A stretch of 25,940 bases of DNA from IMG/VR virus record IMGVR_UViG_3300037557_000155, positions 1-25,940 of that record. One strand, written 5' to 3'. A program made the translations under genes and the position numbers. Each line of letters starts with the position of its first letter. Within the stretch, counting starts at the first letter, position 1. Source of the DNA: a virus. A model generated the notes under the pieces. It did no database searches. It was not told where the DNA came from and saw only the letters and a list, made by a program, of their open reading frames with translations. Shown here one piece after another: positions 1 to 12,000 of the stretch.

Positions 1-3000
1 ATACGTTAGTATCAGGCAGCGAATACGTATACGATGCCATAATCAACTCGATAGGGGCAGGACACAAGATTTACGCACCGGGCGGTTACATTGACATAGA
101 CACATCAGAAATAAATGTCAATGACACCATACTGTATGACCATAGCCTTGTGGGAGATACTTCGGAAGGATACTCATCTGATGATGAGATAGACGAATCT
201 CTATGTCCTGCTAATTATACTCCAAGAAATAACTCAGATTCTATACAGAATCAAACTCCCGGAGTTATCCTTGATTCAACTAGCACTACTGGGGAACATG
301 ATTCTGCATTTCATAAATTGTATCTTCCCAAAATACAGAGCAATAAACACTTGATAGATAAAGGGAGTTACGATAGACTTGAGCCTGATGTAGTGCCGAG
401 CAGTCCATCGGCTGGGCAATTTGACATTGGTACTGTATCGTCATCCACACCGATACATGAAATGTTTGATATTGTCGACAATATCACTCTTACTGGTAAT
501 TCTGATGCAAATATGCGTATTATTCTACAGCCAAGTGATAGAAGGCGAGGTATGCTTCTATCGCATGTAAATAATTCAAGCATAATGAATCGCGTTTCTA
601 TTCTATACATGATGAGTCGTGCTAAGGTAAGAAGCATAGATGAGAGTGTTGGAGAAGATGGGGGTATAGAGTCCATCAATTGTATTGGAATTGCAGATTC
701 TATGGTATCGAGAGCAATTAATTTCACTGGGAAAGGTAGTCCTGACTCACATATAGTCAAGGAGATAGAACCCAATGCGCCTGTGGTTACAGTAACGTTG
801 GGTGGGCCGGGTCAGGGGGCTATTGACACTCGGCCCGTATATCAGCCGAGTATGCTAGCACATGAATCCTACTCTACGCGAAGGTCGTATGCCGTTAGCG
901 CACACAGGCTGAATGTACCCACGGGTGCCAGTAGCGTTGGTGATACTGTCGGTACACTATACGTTAAGCCACTCAACAATGAAAGTACTGACCTTGCCTC
1001 TTGGGGTACGTATGGCTTTCCTCGGTATGGAAGGGTATACTTCACAGATGGTAGCAACGCAAGATACAGCAGTAAGACGGGAAACACATTCGTATTTACT
1101 CTGCAAGCCTTAGGTGGCGGGTATTATGTTAGTTCAGACGGTGCTGAATACACCACCATACAGAATCTGTTACGCGCAAACGGTATGATGGAAGGACATA
1201 GTAGTTCAGGTGTGGATATATACGCTAACTTCACAGTGTACAACGAACCTGACTTTGGTGAGCAATCAGACTTGGAGAATGGCTCCACAGTCAACGATAG
1301 GATGCATCAGTCTTTGAATGACGTTCAGCACGATTACCAACTAGGTACGCAATATGCAAGCACAAGAGCGGTTGCAGAAATACCATTCTTCTCCAAGCAG
1401 TTCTTCAATCCTAGTGTCGGACCCGATAACGGCTTCAAAATACACATAGACGCTACTCATACCGCACATACCTACAACCCTAGTCCAGTTGGTAGAAGAT
1501 TCACAGATACAGAGCCAGCAGACAGAGAGGCTAAGTCAGCATACTCCATTGCGTTGGCAAACAGGGAGTATGTCAATTCCACATTCATCACCGAATACAG
1601 GAGGGTATCGGACACAGACAAGAGACTCTATGTGAATGACCCAAGCGTGTTTCCTGAGTCACATATAGACAAAGACGAGTACAAGGGATTCCGTAGTAAT
1701 GTGTATCGTTACAGAAAGGTATGGTTGGCTAACGGAAAATGGGCATTCTATGTCAATAACCCAGTATCTGCTGGTTATCTAGCATTAGCCGATAGCAATA
1801 TGACCTACGGGCATAGCGATGGTTTCTTTGAGGACTTGGTAGCAGGACAGCCTGTTTACTTAGGTGGAGTTGGATTTGAGGAAGGAAACACCCCACTAGC
1901 ATCTGATGACATAACGCCATCCTCTGATTTTGAAGATAGGGACGAGTATTACCACGATACTGCGAGCGTGAAGACGCAAGGGGGCAACGTGGATTACGGA
2001 CTGCGTCAATACGTCAGTGCTGTCGAGTTCAAGGCTGGGCCTGAAAGCAACCCCCATGCGGCGCAGATACAGTCTAAGCGCGCTAGTGGTAAGGCATTGT
2101 CTACGAGGACGATACCGCTATCGGGCGAGGATAAAGCAATAATCATCACATTAACCTCCGACGACTTTGCTAAGTTTCCCGATTTGGGCTACGACTCATT
2201 AGGAGATGCTCCTTCTGCTGTTGGTGATTTGGGACACGAAATCGAATACGATGATAATGGCACTATACACAAGTATCAGTATCACGGTCATCTTAAGACA
2301 TTGGTAGGTGCAACAATCACAGAAGTACCCAAGAACAGTATCGTGCTTGTTTACAACACTTCGACCGGATTCACTCCTAACAAGTACTCGACTGGTGTAA
2401 TTAAACAGAATCTAACAGGTGGGGGTACTACCTCAGCATTCAACGTTGATGGAGTAGACGCCACCACTGTATTTTCAGTAGGTAGTAATCTCTATGACGA
2501 CAGTAGCGTTCTTGCAGGAGTAATAACAGCAGTAACAGCGACCACCATAACCATAGGGGCTGGAACAGCAGTTACCATCAGCGACAATGAGAATTTACAA
2601 ACAGATGGTTTACCGGAAGGTGCTGAGATTACGCTTACGAGGAGATGTAGAAGCACTCTAGGGACGGCAATCACAGCGGAAGTTGCTGATGGCTCTCAGT
2701 ACTACCGTGAGTTGAAGAACAGCCTGAACATCACTGATGTCACAATTGCTGCAAATGGAAGCACATCATCTGCCATAACTATTGATGGTGCTAGTGGTAA
2801 GAACGTCAACGACCTACATGGCATGAACGTCAAGAAAGGTGATACGCTCTACTACTGGGAAGATACCGGAACGGACAAAATACGAAGAATAGGGTTGGTG
2901 AGTAAAGTTGGAAGCGCTGACGTAAATGGTACTCAAACGATTACTTTAACTGCTACTGGGCCGATTATCCCAGCCAATGCTAAACTTGCGGTATGGATGG

Positions 3001-6000
3001 GGGATTATGAGGACAAGGACGCTATACTGAACAGTACTTGGCTCAATCCGTATTGCAACGGTGGTTTTCGTAACGGCGACACAGTTTGGGCGAACATGTC
3101 CTACAACAACCCACACGCCGTAGAGGGATTGTTTGCCAAGAGCAGAGGAGTCTACAACGAGTCACAAGTGTGGAACGCCTTTGATGGCGGTGCTGGTGAA
3201 CTGGATGCGACAAATCCCAGAGATAGTCTACCGCTTGAGAACTTCTTGATAGGCAATACTTGTTTAGAAACGGCTAGGAACTACGTACAACACGTCAACA
3301 GGACAGTTGAGGAGAACTACCTAGCGTTGGGGCTCACTGCGTCTCAGGCACCCACTGTGGCCTATGTAGACCCATATCTATCCACAGACGACCATGCTCG
3401 TGTTCTACTATACGATGTCGCCCATGACAGGGAGTTCATCGCATTCCAAGACATCCAGATGCAGGTGCAATCAAGCGCACAGGCTGTTGAAATCGGGTGG
3501 CCTAAAGAAGTGGTAGAAAGCGGCGGTACTAGTAGAAGCGCGCTACACAAGGTCAACGCTATCTACAACGGTGCTGGACCAAGCCCATGGACCACACAGA
3601 TAGACGTCACCAATGGATTCCTATCTCAGAACCCATACATCAGAAGCACCCAGCAATCCAAGTTCATCGAGAGCGCTTACGCTCATGACTTGTCTAATCG
3701 ACACACTGAGGACTTGTTAGACAGCGGAACGTTCGACGACCAGACCGTGGATTTACCAACAGACGCTAGGAGTATAGCAGGTGCGAGGCTGTATGGTAAG
3801 TCGCATGGGCACTACGTCCATACTGGGTATTCCTACGGAGGCGCTGTATCAGGGCTAAGAAACGGATATAGCCTTACGCCTAGAACGAATGACTCTGTCG
3901 TTCTACACAAGGTTGCAGATACATTCCACCAGTCCACTAGAATACCAAGTAATAATGCAGATGCGTTCATTAAGAAAATTATCGAGCATAGAGAAGCAAC
4001 AACAGGTTGTACATTAAGAGACCCGTCTACATTCTTTGATACCCCTGATGGAACTAGAGTGATACCAGCATATCTCTGCCTAAAGGGAATACGTGCCACC
4101 TCACTAGACCTATCATCGCATGAGGAAACCAGACTACAACATCTACCACAGTGGAAGGACATGGACTTCGTGAGGCGCCTCACCATAGACACAGGAGAAG
4201 TAGCACAGAAAGATGCGGTCACCAACACTCTCGCTGCTGCTGAGGAAGTCGTTAGGCTAATCAATCAACATGCTGCTCTAAACGCTAGACTGCTAGGCGG
4301 TTCTGCTCACGACCCTACACCTTTCTGGGACAAGGACAACGGGGATAGGGGAACGCACATGGGGTATATTCGTGCGCATATAGGCAGGGAAGTCCAAGAC
4401 CTGAATGGTGATATCGGTTACACGGTCGTCATTCACAGCACAGTTCCCGGAGCGTCTGGTAGGAACTTCTGCGTATGGTTAGACAATAGCAAGGGACAAA
4501 GTCCGTATCAACCTCAGTTCCTACTTGGACACGGAGGTAGATGGCGTAATTTCTGGGCGCTCCCTGATGAGAGGGAGGGCGAGAACATGCACCCTGCCCC
4601 TATGCCTCTGAACAAACATGGTAGGCCATTCGCACCAATCACCACGTTACAGCAGTACGTAACATCCGTGGAAAGCGGCGAGGAAATAGCAAGCGTGGCA
4701 AACTACGAGGATACCTCTGCTATGAGAGCGACATCAGACTCGATAAGCGGCAAGGGGCATAATACAATCAATACTGAATCACTAGACATCAAAGGTTCCT
4801 CCTCTTCATTGGTCAAGGGACTAAGAGTGGGTAAGAGGAGCAAATCGAGAGTAAACTTCGGAGGACTGGTGGCTAGCGGTGTACCGGGTTGGGCACCCGA
4901 TGCGGGAACTTGGGGATTCGGCAAGAAAGGCGAGACCAAGTTCAACAATCGTTATGGCGCATTCAACGCGCAAGGTACTAGTCACACTGGCCTAGATTAT
5001 TCAAGCCACGTTCCCACATTACACATAATCTCTGATAACGTCGGTAACGGACAGTTATATGGGTTTAGATTCAAGGATAACCTAGGTGTGGAGAGCGGCC
5101 TAAGATACGTCTATCGAAAGATGGGTGACTCGTTCGCTAATCAGAACACCACGCTCCCATCCACTATCGAAGATGAGGTATGCGTCTTCTTTGATGACAG
5201 GGATGTAGGGCAAGGCGGATTCACCATAGGTAAGCACATGCATGGTACTGGGGATGCTACTGGTAGATTAGATACTGATGCAAGTGGTGTCACAGAGACA
5301 TTGAAGACTTGGAGAGGTGCTAGATGGAGGGGAGTTAGCACCCCCAATGCGGTATTCCATGTAAGCGCTACTGAGGATACCAGTGCTAACACGCTAGTAA
5401 TAGCCATGGACAAAGCACCATACACTGGTGGCGGCACGACGCCAATTCATTCTAATTTCAATAACAAAGGCGATTTCTTAAGTTGGCTAGGTTTTCCAAA
5501 GGAGAACGGCGTCATACAAATCACTGATTACGACGCAACGGCAGACGTTGGTATCACAGTGTCCTACACTTCAAGAGATTACACCACATTCTACGGTTGC
5601 ACTGGTCTAGTGGCATTACCGGATGAGGTGCTAATCGCCCCTGTATTGAATTGGACCACGTTAGTAACTGACGAGTTAGTTGCGGCTGTGACTGCTGCTG
5701 CAATAAACGCGGGACAGGAGGTCAACTCCGAGGAAGGGCATATCTTCGATTGCAGGGAGATGTATGCCACGGACGGGCGAACTTTCGGTGAATGGGGAGT
5801 GAAAGAGGATGCAATACGAATCAGAGCATACAATACACAGAGCCCGATAGTACCATTGAGCCAATCATACAGCGGAACTATCAAGCGAGACTATGGCATT
5901 CATGCATCTCATTTGGAGTTCGGTGAAGTAAGAAAAGTAGAGAGGCTAGGAAATGGAGAATGGGACTTCGATACTATTGTGAGCACTGCTCACGGAACGA

Positions 6001-9000
6001 GACCTGTCACTGATGCTAACATAGATGCAAGCCAAGGGATAGACTGCGGGTACATACCGTTCACGCTGCTAGAGATAACTAGCGCAGCCAGAGGCCCAAA
6101 TGCCAATACTGTATCACCTAACCTAGTTGACTCAAACAATACCCCAGTCAACACTACTGCTTGGAGAGAGGGGCTAAAGGGAATACAATTCACACGCTCA
6201 TCGGGAGACCACATACTTCCGATGATTGACAATCCCCATGTGCACTTTGGAAGCATTCAGAGTAGTTGGACTACCGAAGTGACACTGACTGCAAGCGGGG
6301 ACGTAGACCCATTCCTAATAACATCAGGAGCAACAGCGGGCAACGTCATACTACCTGTGGGGGAAAGGGCCATGATATGGCTAGGTGACTACCCAATCGA
6401 GGCTGAGAGTCAAACAGGTAGTAGTTCACGACAGAAACTGAGTTGGGTAACAGCAGATGCGGGTTATGACTTCCCGCAGTCCATGAACAAAGCGAACATA
6501 CTACAACGCCATAACAACAAGGAGTTCGATGGGCTGCGTTCCATTGGTAGTGTCTTCTCAGAACCAATAGTGTACTTTCGTGGAGGTAAAAGCAGCAAAG
6601 ACCACAGCGTACCGTTGTTCTTCGGTGGGGGCTTTAGTGGTGTAGTGTTGGACGTAAATGATGGTACGACTAACGACTACTCGTCATTCTACACACACCC
6701 ATACGCAAATGGGCCAACTGGGGTAGCGGGCTTGCAGAACGTCAACGAGATATCCACTAGTTACGCAATGCTCGACACCAATGCGATGTTCGCATTCTTT
6801 CCCGGTGCAGCACTCTGCAACCAGCATCGCGGTAGTATCACGCCCCCAGCATTCAACAAGCAGAACATGCTTTCGACTGACCTAGGTGAGGGAGCAACCA
6901 CATACAGCAATGGGGAGATAAAAGCCAAACCAGTCCCGCTAGTTCTACGGTTCGCGCACCCTACTGCACGTTACGAAGACCACGTAAATGGCACTGATAG
7001 CAAGACGACTTACTTGGTATTTGGGCCGGGTCAGGCATTTCCATTCACAAACGAGACTGTTCTCAATAGCGAGAGTGGCACTGCAAATGTCAAGGAGCCG
7101 TTTCCCGGACGCATTATCACAAGCGGTAGCAGTTGGGCTAGCGTCCCATACAAAGGAGGATATAGTAGCCTAGGTAACGACAAGCAACTATTTCCAAATT
7201 CGATAGAGAACAACAAGCACTACTTCTTACCACATACGAAAGCGTACTACGCTAGCACGGCAGGTTGGCATTGGCTCGCTGTTGTGAATTGGGAAACCCC
7301 AGCGGGATACTCGATGAAGGGTGAGTTGAAACAAAGACCTGAACATGGTAGACACTACGGTCAGCAACTAAACAACGACACTCCTTACAATGCGGATGAC
7401 CTTGCTAGAGTAACTCCCAAGATGCATACCCCCATGATAGGTTACGGCATCACTATGGCCGCCGATACGGTATGGCACATGGACGGAGGCTTCCACCCCG
7501 GAGGCTCGTGGTTAGACAATCAACTCACATTCAACCCACCACATGCAGGTAAATCAGCCGCTAGGGTATTGAGTAGCAATTGGGAAAGAGCCAATCAGAT
7601 ACACCCAACTGCGTTCAGGACATCGGGTGTCCTAACTGGTCGTATATTGGATTATGTGGGTAACGGTAGCGAGGCCGTAGCAACAGCAGATGCTAAGATG
7701 GAATACATCGTAGTAGACGGCACACGGTGCCAGAACGGTGAGGAACTCGCTACGGTGCTAGGAGCCGCGATTAACGCCTTCCCCGGTGCTGGGGCGCTCA
7801 AAGCCCTAGGAGGCACACACATGCCCTCTATGGGCAATGCAATGCGACAAGACAGATACGGGTGGAGAACTCTTGGTGCGATGGCAGATACAGATATGCA
7901 AAGTAACGCTGACGGTTCATACATCGAGAGTTCTTTCACAGATGCCAGTGCTGCTTTCACACAAGATTTCCTAGAGCAATTGCCGACATCGGGTTGGTTG
8001 AGGATTCGTAAAACCAGTAACGATGAGGTTTCTTGGGCGGCATATCACTCTCGTGAGGTATTGAACCCATCTTCTAGCAACTGGAAAGTGAGATTCTACA
8101 TAGCACCAAATAGAATACTTGGTAGAAACAGAGCAGAAGACCCCGAGACTTGGGAAGACTATGTGGGTAATGCTAGTAACGACTTACCTACTTACGTGAC
8201 GCCTGCTAATTTTACATTATATGTGTGGACAAAAGCAGGAACTCTTCGATTTAACAATGAGAATGTGTCTGCTAGAGACCACATGACTCAAGTTCACTTC
8301 TCTGGTATAGCAGATGCCGTTGACCGCACTAGGCCAATAGGCGCAGTGGGCTGGCATGGTGAGCGTTACTCATACCTTAATAGCCTCAAGATAATCAAGA
8401 ACGATGTTACACTAGGCACTGGTTATGCGGCTGGGTTGGGTGCATATCACCCAATGCTGAACTTCTCACCATATGGGACTGCTGGGACAGTGATGAACAC
8501 TCATAGCAACGTGCCTGTCATAGCGCCAATGAGAGGAAGTCCTGAGAGCACTCCCACAATAGATGGTTTAGGGCATGAATTAGGATACCAGTTGACCAAA
8601 GCCAATTTCTACACTAACTTCAATCTAGGGAGTGGGGATGGAGATGGCTATGCGTATTTTAGCACACAGGCATGTGATTTCGTAAATGGAGATGCTACTG
8701 TAACAATAGACAGCACTGCTAATCTGGTGGTTGGTATGGCCATGTTTAATACTGGAGAAGTACCTAGTGGTGCAAGGATTGCCAGCATAACAGACGCTAC
8801 ACATTTTGAAATGAATGTGAATGCAACTGCTACTAATTCAACCAATGAGGTGGGGAATACTACTGTTTTCTTCCGTTACGGATTTCATGATACAGATGAC
8901 AATACCAAAGACGCCAACCAATGGGCATACTCAACTAACTACAGCAACACGTCTCTACCTGATGAACTAACAAGACCGCAGGGGCTCTATAGCAGCGCCT

Positions 9001-12000
9001 TCCTAGTAGTCAGTTACGAATCCGAGAGTGCGTTGATTGCGAAGCATGATAGGGATGCGATAACCGCTAATGGTGATTGGTTGCAAGTCATAGGACAAGG
9101 TAGTAATCCAATCACATATGCGGGCACAACTCAATGGGATGCGAGATTACATGGCCAAGATAGATTCATCGCACCAGCGAACGCTGGACCCAATGTAGAA
9201 GCCCTAATTGTTAGCGGCACCACTGTCCCTACCGGAACTCTAGGTAATTCAAACTGGGCAGCCGCGACTTTCAATAAAACCTACGCAGATAGTTACTTGC
9301 ATGGTACTTCATCCGACTTAGCGCTCAAGAACGCTATACCGGGACTCAATAAGATTGGTGACTTGCTGTTCGACTTAGACCACTCAGTAGGCTCTGCTCT
9401 ACTTGAGTCTGCTTCTACTGACGTAGAACGCAATACCTCTGATGACAAGAAGACGACGGCGCACACTACTTACTGGCCAGCGACATATTGGTTAGGTGAC
9501 GTGAATGCGTATCAGATGTACGAGGACTCAGCAGCCAAGAACTTCTCAGTCGAGAACGTAGTATGGAAGAGAATGGATGGCGGTAACCTATCATTACCCG
9601 CAACCAATGCACGAGGCTTAGGCGCAGTACCATGGATGACACGTGTCAAGAGCAACACGGCATATCTGACTGGGGAGAAGTTGTATGGCAATGTGCGCTT
9701 CTCCTTTGAGACCACCAATAGCGCAATGCTACCAGTGTTGCAGGCTCAGGAACTAGCACACCCTGAGTTCGCTAGGAAGCATCCATACAAGATAGGAAAC
9801 GTGCTAACCATACCCAATGAGGAAGTGCAGTTCCAAAGCATAAACGTGAGAGACGATAGCGGCCAGATGCACAAGATAGAGGGAGGTAGCCCTCTGGGGA
9901 CTATCATACGTGGGTTCCGCATACCTGAGGAAAGAGATGTGGTTGGCAATGCCCCTGCTCTAGCGAACAGTGGTAAGGAACCGAACTTGAAGATACAACT
10001 ACCTGACCCTAACTCGATTCCGGGCAACATAGTAGTGCGTTCAGGCTTCGACCCTATACAGGCATACCAACATGAGACCATAGGTACTGGTGGTATGCAA
10101 CACCCCGACTTAGGTTCATCCTACACCAGTCATCTTTTCAACAACTCAGTCTCAAGCCCACGACAAGGGCCGACATACGAGAACCACAACTGGGAGAGAA
10201 TAGACCCTGTGACGTTTAATTCGGAATTGGGGGCATGGAATAACAATGCACCACTTGATACCAGTTACGAGTTACACGATAGGGCTCTCTACTTCCATGT
10301 GACTAAGATGGGTCACAGCCATTCACATAGATACCCCACCGTGTATACTCATGCAGGAGGCGTCGAGACTGACGTAGTTAATGTGGCACAAGACGCATAC
10401 GGTAGCAATGAATGGAATGCAACTACGAATGTGCTAAAGATAGATGCAACAATAGATGTAGATGTATTTGCTGCTGGATTCGGGACACTGCAAGACACTA
10501 GGAAATTCTTGAGAGTATATGACCCTATCACAGATGAGGGTGTAGTGTGTTCCTATGTATCACAAGGTAGCACATCTCTAACAGTGGTAGGCGACATTGA
10601 TTTCAATACCTTCATGGCTAACAACACCACTACTGACCTCAAAGTCGTCCCATCATACTACATCCCTGCTGGAAGTAACAGGTTCTTCGCAGCACGTCGA
10701 TTGCGCGACCATGCAGAGGTTAGCGGTAATTCTCCAGACATGGCAAATACGTTGTATCACGTTGGCGGGCAGACCGTTGGATATGATGCATATAGTAAGC
10801 CCGTGTTGACACCTATGCCATTCCCAAGAATGGGGCATCACTTCGTTACACCTACTATGCCTATGCTTCCGGGCCATTGGGCACACCCTGCGTATCAGAG
10901 TTTATACAAACGTCACTTAGTGCAGTTTAATACAAGTAAAGGTTTCATAGATTCAGATTCGTTTGCCTCATACGCCACTACTACGAACAAAAAGAGCGAA
11001 GTGAATGATGATTACAACCTAGAAGACAACCTCCATGCAATGGATGCAGAGGTTAATTTCAGTGGCATAAACGCTGCACCGAGTGGCCCTAGTGATATAC
11101 ATGGTGGCGCATTTACACTTATGTTTGAGTCTGGAGTCAAGTATGACGGGTATGGTATACTGGCATCTTCGGATGGTACTAGTAGCACGAAAGCGGCGAC
11201 TGTGAACAAGGCTGGTGGACATAGCATTGTCTTGGAAGCCGCTAGCGAGTATACTCAAGCAAGGCACTTCCCTGACCCTGCTGAGGTTGGTGCATATCAG
11301 ATTGTTATACAACCCAATCTATTCAACAACCAACTCGTGGGCTACCACAACAATGCAACTACGGAATTGACCAGTCAGCAAATAAACACTGTTATTGGCA
11401 TCAAAAACGACAGCGATAAGGGTGGCCTTACCCTAGTATTGGCAAAAGCAACGCAGGCCGATGTGCGCGGATGTGAGGTATTCATCAATGAGAAGATACT
11501 GGATATCAGTAACGACTATGGTAGTCAATTCACGAACATGCCGCCTCTAATGCTTCACAATCACACAGGGGTGCAATTGACTGAGAGTCCTGCGTTCACC
11601 AGAAGTGGGTTCGCATATAGCAAGATGTTTAGTGACTCGACTCCCGCACATACTTTGCATATACCTTGGTGGAGCATATTACACAAAAATGGTATACAAT
11701 TTGATGGTAGTGCAGTTTCAGAAGCAACGAACTATCGAAAACTTTCGCAATATAGCCCTGATGACTATTACCTATTCATGAGAAATACTTTCGGAAGCGT
11801 CGGTAGTCAATTAACTATCAATGGATATCCTTCACTATATCTTGACATATATGACAAATATAGAAAAAGTATCAGTATATATCCAAAATGTAATGCAGTA
11901 TCCTACAATACCAGCGGAACTATAGTTGTAGATAATGCAAATACATTCCCAATATATCCATACTACGAACAGAGAGTAGAATATACGGCGAAAGACGGTA

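Noticed and set aside
150-152. GTG at 150 as the start of the giant gene
   Set aside because: The same frame is open for 49 codons upstream to the window edge with similar composition, and no convincing ribosome site precedes it. The gene most likely begins outside the window.
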